Below are positions 1 through 12,755 of a stretch of 64,000 nt of DNA, piece after piece. Each line of letters opens with the position of its first letter. The first letter of the stretch is position 1. The notes under the pieces were generated by a model. That model ran no database searches. It saw nothing but the letters and a program-made list of their open reading frames with translations, and had not been told where the DNA came from. The position numbers and the translations under genes were made by a program. Source of the DNA: Acanthosoma haemorrhoidale. Taxonomy: Eukaryota > Arthropoda > Insecta > Hemiptera > Acanthosomatidae. Location: the NCBI GenBank assembly GCA_930367205.1, contig OV884011.1, positions 115,193,866 through 115,257,865 of the forward strand, given 5' to 3'.

Positions 1-252
1 TTTCGAAGTTTACAAAACTTCTTAAATGGCAAAAATTTCAGTAATAACGATGACCTCAAATCGCACTTGGTCGAGTTTATTGCTGATAAGGACCAGAAGT
101 TCGATGAGCGCGGGATCATGAAGTAATATAACAGAAAGATGGCAGGTGGAAGAGAATGGAAGATATTTGACTGATTAAAGTTCATTTTTGTATAGAAAAT
201 ATTGTTTTATTTCACACTAAAAAACCGAAATTACTTTCTTGCCAACCTCCAA
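1..252 (+). mobile_element. mariner element, 3' end only (cut by window start)
   Basis: The first 120 bases match, almost base for base, the end of the transposase region of the mariner copy at 32950-33845. They are followed by the same 3' terminal sequence, CCGAAATTACTTTCTTGCC, starting at 225. The element ends at about 250-252 next to AAATA, which could supply the TA target duplication. The coding remnant carries the transposase C-terminus and is interrupted by a stop soon after the GIMK segment. The rest lies outside the window, so length and intactness cannot be judged. Confidence 0.8.
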
Positions 253-2527
253 ATATGTGATCGCAATATTAATTCTTAATATTATTCATTTTTATACTTA
301 TCAGATAATTAATATTTTGATTATAAGTGTATGTAATATATTATTGTATTAAGCTTATTATTATAGATACAAATATATCATCGTACGTATATTACTAAAA
401 GCTAATAATGCTCTTACAGCATAGATACAACAGTGGAAAGGAGCTACTATATAATAGCTGTCGTTTAAAGGAATGACAATTGATGATTTTCTCTTGATGA
501 CATTACTCCAGTTAATCATCCAACATTAAACAAAAATACAAAGCATGGCACCAGTACTACGATTACCTTTTACGTGAGGTTCGGTTGTTAATCACCTAAA
601 GATTTTAATTCCTGTTAACTACGAAAATTGCAGTAGCTGAAGTAAAATAGGCTTGACTTGGCACATCAGTCACTGCTATGAATAAACGGTGCGCTCACAC
701 GACGAAATCTAATAAACTATTGCTGATGTCAGGATAAGTTATCCCCACAGTCCCGAGTGCTTCAATTTCTCCTGTTTCTTAAATTTGGGGAGAACTGATA
801 AAATTTAGCTATTTTTATAATATATGAGTATATCCTTACTCATTATCATTACTTATTAAAAAGTTAACGAGTTTTATATGCCATTAATTAATTAACTAGT
901 AGGTAGCAAAAAAAAAGTATTTCCATATAACTTTGAGGGGGGGGGGGTTCAAATCAAAGACATCGACGCCCTGATTAAAAACTATAATTTATTTTTTCAA
1001 ACTATTAATACAAAAATAAAATAATCGCGTTCGCAATATTGATCATTTCTTTCTTTTGGAATGATATTTTGCGTAATAGTTCTAATTGATGGGGCCTACT
1101 AGTAAAAGCAGCCCCGAGAAAAATAATGAAATGACAGTAATCACTTAGTTAAAAATGAAAAAATAAATCTTTTTCTAACATATTTAGTAGGGAATCAAAT
1201 TAATTCTTTCAGCTTCCTGATTAATAATTTGTAATGTTTGGGCCTTTGTGATCTACAATTACCTAAAATCATAACTGTCATCAAAGATATGCTAGAAATT
1301 TTCATTTAGAAATACGAAAATTTACATGAAAGTGTTATTTGATCCTTAAATATTCTAAAAATGAAGGGAACCTAATAAATATGAAAAAAACGACTATTAA
1401 CCAATTAACTTACTAGTAACTAAAAAATAAATAGTTACCTTAAGTTCTTGAACAGTACCAAATATTTTGTATCTTCACAAAACTTTGCTTTAATAGGCAG
1501 ACGCTTTCGACTCATGTCTTTCTTTCTCAGGAGTCATAGGACGGTTAGCCCGATAGAACACTGGGTGACAGAACTGGGCTGTTAGAGGTGCTTGCCAATT
1601 TAAGGAACGTTTTCAAGAGCTTAATTTAAAACCTAAATTATACCATATATTCCAATCTAACAGCTTATGGTAAAAATAGTTTCCTATCGTATTAAGTAAG
1701 CTATTAAATAAAAGTCTTGACTTCCTGTGTCGGGGCTTCAGAGGATTATTATTATAAACTGTCATTTATTGAATAGTTTTCGCAACTGCAATAAAACCGT
1801 TAATTGAGTAATGCGTCGAACATCATTTGAATTTTTATATTAATGCTTTGGTCAATTAGAAATTTATTTACACATTGGAAAGACAAATTTCAGTGACAGA
1901 GAAAGTTAAAAAATGAAATGAATTACTTTTGATCCAACGTATGCGCCCTTGACGAGCGGTGCCGAATAAGTTCTGGTCATACGGCAGGCGGTTCACACAT
2001 CAACGAGATCGGGTTCTCTTTGTATTCTACTTGCTGTACCGATAAAGGTTTATTTTTATTTAATCTAGTTAAGTCAGAATACATTTGAGCTCAATGCTCC
2101 AATGATCACACCACAAAGCGCATATAAAAACAAGCAGATGGATATATAGGACGGAAATGTTATAGCAGGAGCCGGTTGCAGTATATTTCACTTAACCGGT
2201 GGCCGGACAATCAGCAAATCTGGGACCCCCAACTACTGGGCGTGGACAGCCGCCTCGCCCTGGCCCAGTTAGCCGCACCCACGCTTCGACAACTTCATGG
2301 CTGCCCCTTTTAACTTTCATTATTGTGAAACATAGGCCTCATGCATTACCGGCGGGCAAAATTAAATTATCTAGTAGCTGCTAGAGAGGGAAATGAACAC
2401 AAACATCATCGAGGCCGAATTCTTCGACTTGTGGACGTTTTAGGAGATCATTTTGGCAAGCAGTTTTAGGAGCTTTGGATAATGAAAGAAATATCACCGG
2501 GTTAATCATATGCAGAACAAAATTTAA
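253..2527. other. Intergenic, nothing recognised
   Basis: AT-rich sequence with no coding region or repeat that I recognise. It contains a run of 11 G at 937-947 and a somewhat GC-richer patch at about 2175-2390, where a 61-codon frame has no recognisable motif and is probably chance. Confidence 0.5.
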
Positions 2528-3461
2528 CTCTAGGAAGGTAACATAGCTGAACCACCTTATTAAGATAACAGGGATGACCGGTCACCCCACATATTGTATT
2601 AGTAAAATACAAAGGAAATAAATTGTGCAATACCAAAATCTAATAGAGTATTTTCTTAGAGTACATTTAAAGGAAAGTTTATGAATAAATTTATTATTTA
2701 TTAAAACCCGTAAAAAGAATTTTATAGAAATATTATGGAAAAGAAATACAAATGTTTCACACTGTATTTCTACACTTTGCACAAACTGTTTTTACTTTCC
2801 TGACAGGACATAATCCGCACCTGGCCAGCTTTACTAGCTTGGGCGGTGGTTCTGGGGCTTCTGGCTTTGGAAGGGGGAGGATATTTTTATATTGCTGGAT
2901 ATTTTCTCTCAGCTGACGATGTAGATTTCCCTGGAGTCGGCGCTCGACATGAGGTTTGACAAGCTGCCTCCCAAGATTTTTCCACAAATCTTTTCTTTTT
3001 ACTTTACTTTTTATATTCGAATATATTGCATACGGAAAAAAATCGTTTCCTTCTTCATCTGACAGCACCTCTTTCCATGTTTCTGTGCATGAATGAACCT
3101 CAATATTATCCTCAGTTTCAGATGAGCTATCGAAAATATCAGGTGCCTCCCCTTCACCCAAAACACTTCCAACAAAATCACCGAACTTTGGATCAACTGT
3201 ATAACAGTATTGATCCATAATTCATTCAAAACACTAACATATAACGAAAAGAAAAAGTAAACTTAGTAAGGTAACTGAGGTGACTGGTAATCCCAGGAGG
3301 TGGAAAACAGGTAAACAACTTGCATGAGAGTTGTGAATATACTAGCATTAGTTCATGAAGAATGGAGACTAGTCAGACATGAAAATACAGGATGTGACAT
3401 GCTCTGCTCAGGCTTTCCTTGAAATCTCTCTGGGGTGACTCCCCCTGTTACCTTCCTAGGG
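2528..3461 (-). mobile_element. piggyBac-family element, internally deleted (934 bp)
   Basis: The target tetranucleotide TTAA occurs on both sides (2524-2527 and 3462-3465). The element has inverted ends, CTCTAGGAAGGTAACA at the left and its near-perfect complement TGTTACCTTCCTAGGG at the right. These resemble the CCCTAG-type ends known for piggyBac. Subterminal copies of a GGTGACxxG-like motif lie near both ends, including the palindrome TGACCGGTCA at 2575-2584. At under 1 kb it is far shorter than an autonomous piggyBac (about 2.4 kb). The minus-strand frame at 2757-3218 carries only the two ends of a transposase. Confidence 0.85.
2757..3218 (-). pseudogene. Deleted piggyBac transposase: acidic N-terminus joined to cysteine-rich C-terminus
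   Basis: A 153-codon open frame starts with ATG inside the TTAA-bounded element. Residues 1-50 are acidic (SSSETEDN and similar), as in piggyBac transposase N-termini. From about residue 75 it reads like the segment after the catalytic core (LGRQLVKPHVERRLQ), and it then enters a zinc-binding cysteine-rich tail with CGLC and CAKC pairs. The whole DDE/DDD catalytic region is missing, so it cannot transpose DNA by itself. The frame stops at a TGA just after RNTV. The usual third cysteine pair (Cys-x-x-His) appears only in another frame, suggesting a one-base loss. If translated, it could at most bind element ends, which is inference. Confidence 0.75.
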
Positions 3462-3465
3462 TTAA

Positions 3466-6400
3466 TCTTCTTTAAAATATAATACACAAAAATGACGCTG
3501 TGATAAACAATAACGTAAACCATAAATACAGAAAATGTATACCAAACAGTCTTCCAGTAGTAGCAACTAAAATCTCTTAGAGGAGGGTTATGCCAGGCCA
3601 TGTTAAAAAAAAACTGCTATATCCTAAGTTGTTCGGTTTGCGTCATTCCTTCAGAGATTGGTTGCGAAACTTTTGACGAACGTACTAACTAGCCATAGGC
3701 AATCGTACCAAGTCGTTCGTGAACTTCGCCATAACAACCCTCCTAAAGGCCTTGGCTAAGTTCGGTACAAGTTCTTATGCCAGCAATGTTTAATTTCCAC
3801 CAAGCCCACAGGTGGTACGTCTATTTTAAAATAGGTTCGGGACGATCGTCTTTAGTCTGTATGTCTCTGTGTTTTAGGGTAGCAGAAGTAATGATCCAAT
3901 GAATATTGCATCAACAACTCTATCAACTCTTAGATCAACAACTATATCTGTTAATAAATCAGTATTTTATTATACCCACTAGCACTTCAGACGAGTACCA
4001 ATGTTGTTCCTGTATCTGCCTTCCTGTTTTAGTACCAAGCAGATTAGACACGGCCCTGATTAGCAGCATCGACGAGAATGGCACCAAGAAAGTGCTGGTA
4101 CATATAATAAAATACTGATCTTTGGGCAGCTATTCTGGTTGATGAATATAACCTCAACTTACAATGAGCACACATTCTAGAATGACATGATCATATAACT
4201 ATAAGTATAAGTACGACTAAGATATAATAACTGACAGTACTATGTGAAAAAAGTAGCTCTCATATCTATTAACTGAACAGTTAATAAGTAAGCTACTCTC
4301 TGACTTATAACATTTCTCATGTCACAGCTAAAAACCTATTTTAGATTTACAGTTCTTTATTGTAAAAAGCATGATATTCAAAAACATACAAGTTTTGGGA
4401 GCCAATGGTAGAAATTGCGTATTTATTGTCGTTCCAGCCGAATGCTTTGGGTGAATTATTTAGCTATTCGGGTGTTTTGGGGCAAAACTTCCAAGCATAA
4501 ACTCTAGTTGAAATATAACTATTTAAAACTTTAGTCTGCCCAGAGAACACTAATCGATGTTGCACCTTCGCCTTGCTACGCCCTTCACTTTGTTAATATA
4601 TTGGAACAATCCACCTTACTGTCTTCATATAAAAATTTCAAAAACCGGTCTCGTGTTAATTTTAACCAAGGTTTACCTCGGTATGAAAAGAATTAATTAG
4701 AGTTAGGTTGAGACCTAGCTAAAAAAGTAGAAATTTCTCATCAGCCCAAATTTATTATGGATAATTTTTATATATTATGGACAAAAATGGACATAGTTTT
4801 AGATGCCTATATTATAATGATATTAAACATACTTAAATAGAGTATTAAACATTACCACAACAGACTAAACAAAATATTGAGCTTACTTAATACCTAACAT
4901 AATTTATCCAGGGAACAATAAATTTTTTATGATCATATGATAGCAAAATGACTTTTTTTATAGTAATTTTCCGCAAAATTTGCAATACTAGAATAGAAAC
5001 AAGTAGTAAAAATATTTGTGAAATAATATGAAGTAAATCTACGTACGGTCATCGTGCATTCTTTTTTGTAGCGATGTATTGAAATATTATTTATATTGAG
5101 AAGTAACTGCGCTCTTATTGTTTACTTTGTTAGCGATATCACTACATATTTTTGAGCCTTAAGCCATTTAGATTAAGATGAGTCCAAAGTATCAGTCAAT
5201 AATTAGATACCCTACGGCACGCGGTGGGTGGATTCAGATACCTATCTTGCTTGAAAACTGTGCGATTTACACCGATACGGGGTCATTTATATTATATGGG
5301 GTGTAGATTACAAATTCGAACTTAAAGAAATAGCAGTGCGTAGGATCGAGCATCGATTTTATTTTTTTGATAACCAAATGACTTTTGGGTATTTCACTTC
5401 AAATTCTAATCTATAACCAAAAAAAACGTAGGAATTTATTTAGGAAAGGAAACTAAGACCATTTTGGGTCAAAAGGTAATCTTTTTATTTGCTTACGTAA
5501 CATTACGTATGTTGTGTTGTCATTTGATGATTTTAAATTACTTGATCCAATCCTAATCAAAATGTTCTTTTGAAGCAGAGGTTGAACCCTTTTCTTAGCT
5601 TGCAGTAGACTCGTACTGACTTCAGAAGATAAAATACCACTTATTTTTTGCCTTAGATCTCGATGAGCAGTGATGACGAGGTTTAGAAGATATTACATAC
5701 TTGTGGAATAGCTCGGTCATTGTCGAAACTCTTGAGGTTTTCTCTTAAGTTTTCACTGTGCTTATTCCTGGCATCTATGCCCTCTTCTGTTAGTTGACCA
5801 ATCGGTAACAAAGCGGTGTTATATGACAGCAAAACCATGAATTAGTAGTGAGCATACACTATTTAATATATATGGCATACTTCTCAAATCGCGAGTACAA
5901 CGGTATTTATTTTCTGTACAGTTGTAATGGGAATTGCCTGCTGCACAGAGCGTATACTAATCCTCAACTCAATCTACGTCTTAAGATGCAATACTCCGGA
6001 TTAGCTTTATTATTATTTAGGTATACCTAATAATGTTTCTTTATCGGTGGACAAATCACAAAATTCAAAAATATTACAAATACTAAACAAAACCGCCCCC
6101 TTTCGCTATGATGTCGGATTTCGAAAAAAAAATTAAAAAAATGGTCCTTACAGGTAGTTTTTCTTTTATATTCTACTGCTTATCTATGTTTAAATAATAA
6201 CGCTATGCTTATAATTGATATAAATAATTTTAGTCAGTAATCAAATAAATAAAACTGATTTGATATATAATAAAAACAGAAACATGAGGTCATTGATCCT
6301 TAGATCAACTGGATAGGAATAACGTAAGTAACAAATATTTATTACGCCAAAAAAATATTGGCTTTAGCGAATAAATGTGCATGTATATCTATATATAAAA

Positions 6401-7470
6401 AAAATATCCGTATTTTGGCACTTTAAATTTTTATAAAAAAATACATTTATTTTGCAACTTCAAGTGCCCAAGGCATATATATATTGATTCGACTAGGGCT
6501 CATCAATTTCAATTTACGAAACGTACCCAATGAATGCCTACCAAGAACTGAATGATAAAGTCATACCTTCAGTGTGACCATTTGACGATTATTTTTATGG
6601 TGTTTTCGACCCGATACTCCGACAAAACCTGTTCTATATTTTAAAAAAACAAAACGGATGCTTAATTCAGACTAATCCTGTGTGTCTTTTCTTTATTTTT
6701 TAGCTTGCTTCATTTACGCTATGGTTGACCTATCAACGTTCAAAAATTCGTTATAGCGATCAGTACACTTTTATAGGGAGGTTTTATCGAAGGTACAGTC
6801 ATCATACAAGCACATACTTGCTAAGTGTGCCCATCATTGAAGTGCACTTATGACACGGGATGACATAACTTCGTTTGTTGCTTTTTTCCCTGTTGTTGCA
6901 TACGTTTTTTGGTTGAAATTCGTTCTAGCAACTTAACGCTGAGTATAAAAAACAAATTATTTTTTTTTAATAATAATTCCTACGTCTCTCCATGATATGG
7001 TTTATTTAACAAAAATGTTTCTGTCATCTTCAATTGCTAAAATAAAAAGCCGTGTGATAAAACATAGAGCGCGCAAATGGAGCCAAAAAAAATCAATCAT
7101 AAAAAACAACTGTAAATAAAAAAAACCTAAATGAAAAATTTATTAAAACTTCACATAGAATGTATTCAGTCAGAAATGCTACATCCATTTTACGTGTTAT
7201 ACAATACGAAATTCAATAAAGAAATTAAAAAAAAACACAGTATGACATGAATCCTATGGCAACTCGCCCAATTAATGCATAACTTTTTGAATTAAACAGA
7301 ACGGTAAAAAAAGGTTAGTTAGTACTAAGTTTTATTAGTCACTAGTTAGGTACTGACTTCACTATATGACTGGCTTTATTTAAGAGGTATGGACGGAGGG
7401 GGTGTGATTCGTAGCATTCGCGTATTCATTATTTCCTCTTTTCTATTGATCTTGTCCCATATAAGGGAGT
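3466..7470. other. Intergenic, nothing recognised
   Basis: About 4 kb of AT-rich DNA. Several 60-80 codon frames exist (for example 3906-4118 and 5848-6030), but they have low-complexity composition and no motif. A roughly 37-codon frame at 5304-5415 looks protein-like (RRIEHRFYFFDNQM) but I cannot assign it. No terminal repeats were found. Confidence 0.45.
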
Positions 7471-7857
7471 TTGATTGAATTTCTGTACGTTCCAGGCTGT
7501 TTATTTATTTTTTATCATTCATATGATGTAACAAGGCAACTCTATGATGGGCATCCTAACGCCCCAAAGTGCTTAAAAGGTAGAAAAACCTATTTTTTCA
7601 AAATTGGAGAAAATCGATCTGTTTGCACTATTGATAAATATATTAGTTACCTAAAATATTTTAATTTTTATACTTGTAACGAGTCTTTCAAATCCAATCT
7701 TGGAATAATGTTTGATTTGTTTAAGGTAAAAATTGTTGACAGTATCATTATAATTGCCACATTTTTTTTTCTCGGTGTGATTTTCCATTATAATCAACAA
7801 CAGCTATTATATTATTATGTAATATATAGTAAATCGTTTTATTATATTTTGAATTAA
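7471..7857 (+). pseudogene. Possible retroelement integrase tail relic (uncertain)
   Basis: This 128-codon frame begins at a TTG codon, so its start is arbitrary. The only suggestive part is residues 24-55, YDGHPNAPK followed by KTYFFKIGENRSVCTIDKY. It has the spacing of the Y-G-P-x-V ... V-S-I-D-R-L-K end of arthropod Ty3/gypsy integrases, though key residues differ. The remainder is hydrophobic and Tyr/Phe/Ile-rich, as expected of AT-rich noncoding DNA. No LTR or second domain is nearby. It may be a heavily mutated fragment or chance. Confidence 0.2.
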
Positions 7858-8159
7858 TTATTTTGGCCTTCAGAAATAATTAGTTGGTTAAAAAAAAAAC
7901 TTGTTTAGTTTTTATTTATTTTGAGTTAAAAACCACAAATAAACTGTCAACCCACCCCATCTCCCCGCAAAATCACAAGTAAGAAACAATTTTATTTTTT
8001 TCTTTCCGGAATAAACATCTCACGATTTCACCCACTACGCCAATGGTTAAAAACTTTAAAAGTATACATCTTGTAACAAATTTCATTGTGATTAAGACGG
8101 TAACAAAACTATTTTTCTGTGGCTCACAGATCAACTTTTTAACGAAAAAAAGTCGATTT

Positions 8160-8590
8160 TCAACTACTGTGCGCCCTTCCTCCTGTAGATGCTGGTGGAA
8201 TTGGCATGTTTTTGTTTAAAATGTTCATTAGATCTAATATATAATTTTCTATTGGATCTACCAACATAAGATTCATAACATTCCCCACACTTTATTCTAT
8301 ATAACTACGCTCAATCTATCTTTTAACAGGTTTCCTCAACATATTCCCTAACTTGTCGGAAATTTTGTCCTAATATGGAATAGTGCACAATTTTTTGAAA
8401 TGACATGGAAATCATTTTTTCCAGCCTTCTATATTCTATCTTTATTTATTATTTATTCTTGATACTGTGTCTACATCGTATTCGTTAGCTATTTCTATAT
8501 GGTGTATATGGCTGAGCTCTCTATTATAGTTATCCCTGCCTTATGGGATATTATTACTTCTATTTATGAGGAAGTGTTTACAATTATTTT
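8160..8590 (-). pseudogene. Penelope-like retroelement relic with GIY-YIG endonuclease segment
   Basis: Read on the minus strand, 8300-8190 gives a segment YRIKCGECYESYVGRSNRK followed by L.IRSNEHFKQKH. This is the layout of the GIY-YIG (Uri-type) endonuclease of Penelope-like elements: a Cys-x2-Cys insert, a YVG strand, the conserved arginine and the N-E-H glutamate. Upstream on the same strand, 8560-8350 contains RELSHIHHIEIANEYDVD and ISDKLGNMLRKPVKR. These resemble the linker between reverse transcriptase and endonuclease in that family. Frameshifts and stops separate the pieces, so it is dead. The reverse transcriptase itself was not found. Family known, boundaries inferred. Confidence 0.6.
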
Positions 8591-8752
8591 GTCATAATCG
8601 TGGACACCCTTTTGTTAGTTATGTGCATTTATGTTTGTATGATGTAATGTGGTGTGCCTACCTCTTCGTATCTCCATAGCAATTCGCCTCGTGTATAAAG
8701 TTGGGGGTAGCGTCTGTCCATAAAAATGTTTGTTGTGAATTATAACTAATGA

Positions 8753-9006
8753 CAGAGGCGTAACTACAGGGTGGCAGGGCTGGCAAAATGCCACGGGCCC
8801 CCGACCCAAGTGGATTTTTCTTAATAAATATCATGTTGAAATTAAATTGTTATTTTATTTTAAATGTGTAACCCCATGTTCTTTTCAATTGAAAATTGTT
8901 ATTGGTTGTGGGTAACTAAACTACTCGTAAGTATAATAAAGCTTAATGATAGGGCCCCCATTAAAGGAATTTGCCACGGGCCCCAGATGATATAGTTACG
9001 CCACTG
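8753..9006. mobile_element. hAT-type MITE, 254 bp, with 8-bp target duplication
   Basis: The element starts CAGAGGCGTAACTA and ends TAGTTACGCCACTG, inverted repeats that match at 13 of 14 positions. It is flanked on both sides by the identical octamer ACTAATGA (8745-8752 and 9007-9014). An 8-bp duplication and CAG...CTG ends are characteristic of hAT transposons. There is no coding capacity inside, so it is a non-autonomous miniature element. GCCACGGGCCCC occurs near both ends in the same orientation. Confidence 0.9.
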
Positions 9007-9014
9007 ACTAATGA

Positions 9015-12000
9015 TGTGGTGCAGTCAATAAAACGTGTTATAAAAACACACTTTCCTTGAGACTCTTTCCTTAAAAACATATATGGGAAGACCGTCTGTC
9101 TGCCTGAATATCTGTGTGATTTCGGATAGCAGTCTTGAAAATTATCTAATCAATCTATACTAAACTATCGTGAGAGCTTAGTTCTATAGTTCTTTCAGTA
9201 CAAACATCCTTCTTCGGTTGATATGCTGTCACAGGTCCTGGACCAATGCTTCGGCGTCTAAACTGTGCGGTGCCGTTGAATTGATGATTTCGCCTGGCTA
9301 TTTCACTGTTTGCTGTTACACCATTGCCCCTAGGCAGGTGTCATTTGCAACATTCCATGCGTATGTTTTTTGTAGCAAGAGAAAGTCCATTTTAACGATT
9401 TAAATTTTGTAGTCAACTCTGAAAAAAAAACATCTAACTTCGATGTTCAGTAATAAAATAGCAAACTTGTTTTTATTGAGATTCCTGATCTAGTTCTTTA
9501 CAAAATATACTTCATAGTATGTATTGTATTTTTAAGAACCTGGCTTTGTTTCTATTTTATCATAAGAAACACAACAATGTGATGATTTAGGGGAAGCCAC
9601 TGCGATATGTATATTAAATTGGTTTAAAATGTCAACATTCATCATAACCTATATACTTGATATAAACTGTTTGCAAATACTCCTTATTTAGTGGCTTGTA
9701 TGAAATTTTCACAGTTAAGGAGAGAGGGAGCTTGAATTTAAAGAGTACCTCCAAGACAAATATAGCGCCAGTAAGCACTGGCCAATTGGAGGTGACCATG
9801 GTAACTAACTAGATTGGTAGAGTTCTTAAGGGTAAACCAGGATATCTTGGGATAATAAAAATTATATCAATCATGTAATAGCAAGAGCCTGAAAATACAA
9901 ACACAAAAATTTGTAATTGAGTGAACAGCTTACAAAAATAAATCAGTGATGAAAGCTATAGACAGTGTTACCAACAATAATTCAGACCAATAATGGTCAC
10001 TTAATTTCCTCATAGCCAAGTGCTCAATTTTTCAAGTTCTCAATTTTTTTTGGGACCCCTGTTTTTCTCAAAACCAGAAATGTTACACCATAAACATGAC
10101 TGTCGTGAAAACTGATCATAGTATTAAGAGTATTAAAGATTTTTTTGGCAATTCTCAGTTTGACCTAGACGTGGCAATTTTCAAGTGAAACTTGATATCC
10201 CAAAGATACTAAAATAAGAAAAACTTAATTTAAAACTAAATAAAAATAATTAACGGTTATTAATACAAAGTTTTTACGGCTAATTTAATAATTAATCATT
10301 GGCGAGGAATTTTGGGGTTATGGAGCATTTTTCCAAAGAAAATCGAGAGTTTCAATTTTCCCAACTAAGGGAAGGGGAAGTGGGACTGAATTTCCTCTAT
10401 CCTCTTCTTAAAAAATTATTAATATGATGTATTATCACTCACTCTTTATTTAAAAAAAAAACCTGAACTTATATTGAATATTATAACCAAATAAATTATA
10501 ATACAAAAAACATATTAAATAAGAAACGTAATTACAATTTTAATTTAACATGACATTACTTTACTACAGATTGCACTAACCCAAGAATAAGGATGTATAT
10601 TTCTGTTGGACCTTTGTTATTTCACATATTAATGATTTTGTGATTAATGGTATAAAATTAAAAATAGAATTCTTTTCAAGGGCTACTTTGGCTAATACAC
10701 AAAAAAATAAAAACTTAGCGTTCATTCAAATGAGGGAATAAAAATATACAGGGCTGCACTGGCTCTCTCTGCTAGAGGACATAACTTCAACATTTTAAAA
10801 GATTTATTTAAATTCTAGTTCCAAGTATTTAATTTCAACAAATGTATGTTTTCAGTTATTGCTTTTTCTTTTCACATTTTACACATCACTTACATTTTTA
10901 TATTGTTACCTGAGATCCATCCAATTAACAAGTACAAGCTCTACTTTAAATCGGTTATGAGGCAATTGTCTTTAATCTGCATTTTCTATTATAGTGATCA
11001 TAAATATGTTCAAAATGATCTGAAGTTTTAAAGTTATATTCAACAACAAATAGGATTACACTATGTACTCATTGATTAATACCATAATAGTGGTACAGGG
11101 AAAAAATAAAATAAATGAATAAAGTTGGTAATTTATAACATAATTAGTTTATATTTGACTTTCAAGATTTCTCATTAACATATAGAAGATATTTAAGAGA
11201 TAAAGTTATGATTATCCTCTCACTTTAATTGAAGTTTAAACACAGCAATAAAAAATAAAACTACATTTTGAGAATCAACAATACAAACCACCTACTAAGT
11301 GCTGTTTGGGTCAATTTTAGTAGACCAGACCTCCCCTACCCTAAAATTCAGAGTACTTTTTTCAAACCAATTTCTCAAAATTACTCCTTCACTTTCTACA
11401 ATCTTTATTTCTTTAATATGTATTTCGAAGCATATAAATTATGTAATAAAATTGCAGCCAGTAAAAAGACTGCAATTTTTACCACTTTACAAAATGTTGG
11501 ATGGTTAGTCACACCACAGAAACATTTGAAGATAGTAGTATGTAGTATCAATATGATATACAGCTTAAAAAACTTCTAGGAAATGTAGGTTATAAAAAAA
11601 ACAAAAACAATTTATTATGTTAAAAATTAGAGTTGGTGAACAATCCTAGTTAATGTTTCAAATATATTTACAAAACAAAATCCTATATTCAAAATTAAAA
11701 TCTACACAAAACTGACAAAAAAACATCATTTAAAAAATCAATATATATATATTTACAATTTTTTCTTCTATAGTACATAGTTTCCTTCAGATTTTGTGTT
11801 GAGGTATTACATAGCATAGCATATTACCTATAAAAGAAAAGCATTTTAAAATAAGTTGATTTTCATAGGCTAAAGAGAAAGTTAATGACACTAACATTAT
11901 TCCAACCTAGGATCTTTCTGTTTCCTCCAACATCCCTTGACTGGGTTCGAATTCTACCCGAGTCTACTATTTTTATCTTTGACCAACAATTAATAACATT

Positions 12001-12229
12001 TAAACAAGTAAATATTACAACAAACAATTATTAATAATGAAATAAGGCAAGTTTCTCTTTTAAAAACTACCAAGTTATATAAACAATAGGAACACAGCTG
12101 ATTCAACCGTAGGATCAAATCTTCCCTAGGATATTCAGGGACCATAACAACCTAGGCTATCCATGCAGAAAATAACAGTGTTGGCTGTAAAATTACATTA
12201 TATTTGCTTACATATTATTATGTTTTTAT
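9015..12229. other. Intergenic, nothing recognised
   Basis: AT-rich sequence. Open frames at 9218-9403, 10846-11031 and 11268-11579 show no family motif and are probably chance. I found no terminal repeats or poly-A tails. Confidence 0.45.
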
Positions 12230-12680
12230 CTATTGTTATGTTTTTTATCTAAATTGTTTATATTTGAGTTTAATCTGAGGTTTATAGGTTCTTGTTAATA
12301 TAAAAAGAAAACTTCTGGCAAAAGGAAAATTGTTTAATTACAAATGGATTAATGAATTTAATATACATACAAGCACGTATGTGACAAAATTACACTGTTA
12401 AAACTAAACTTAAAATTGACCCTAACATTAATCGCGACTGACCAGATTTACTCTTCTTACGTCCTTCGGCTAATTCTTCTGGTTTCATGGTAGCAGAACG
12501 TGGTTGCCATATGCTTGCCTCGTGTCACCTCGACGATCGTAACTAACAAGGCTCACCTTGTCTCATGGGCGGGTCAAATGAAAGAGAGCTCGATTTACGC
12601 TGTCTCCTTGTTCTTATACCCCTCAGTTGCCTTCTTGATTTTTTAACTTTTTTTCCAATGCCAGTTGTCTCAGATATTAT
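12230..12680 (-). repeat. Dispersed repeat R1, partial copy 1
   Basis: The block GGTTCT.xTTAAT...TTCTGGCAAAAGG...TTTAATTACAAA, followed by a long AT stretch and a cluster around CTTCTTACGTCC, recurs at 14500-14720, in shortened form at 14755-14890, and at 26850-27000. On the minus strand a short frame begins MKPEELAEGRKK at about 12488, but it stops within 35 codons. The repeat type is discussed at 14440-15190. Confidence 0.5.
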
Positions 12681-12755
12681 TAACTTTTCTTATTTTAAAG
12701 TTAACAATCCAACATTAAAATATTTATAGTTAATTCTTGATATTGTTTATACGGG

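Noticed and set aside
2199..2384. 61-codon frame in a GC-richer stretch.
   Set aside because: Pro/Thr/Ser-rich without motif; no splice partner or copy elsewhere in the window.
5195..5220. AATTAGATACCCTAC resembles a conserved mitochondrial small-subunit rRNA block (possible nuclear mitochondrial copy).
   Set aside because: No flanking rRNA-like sequence is present on either side; a 15-base resemblance alone is not enough.
11268..11579. Two overlapping plus-strand ORFs (103 and 69 codons).
   Set aside because: They read the same DNA in two frames with Phe/Lys/Asn/Ile-rich composition, typical of AT-rich noncoding sequence.
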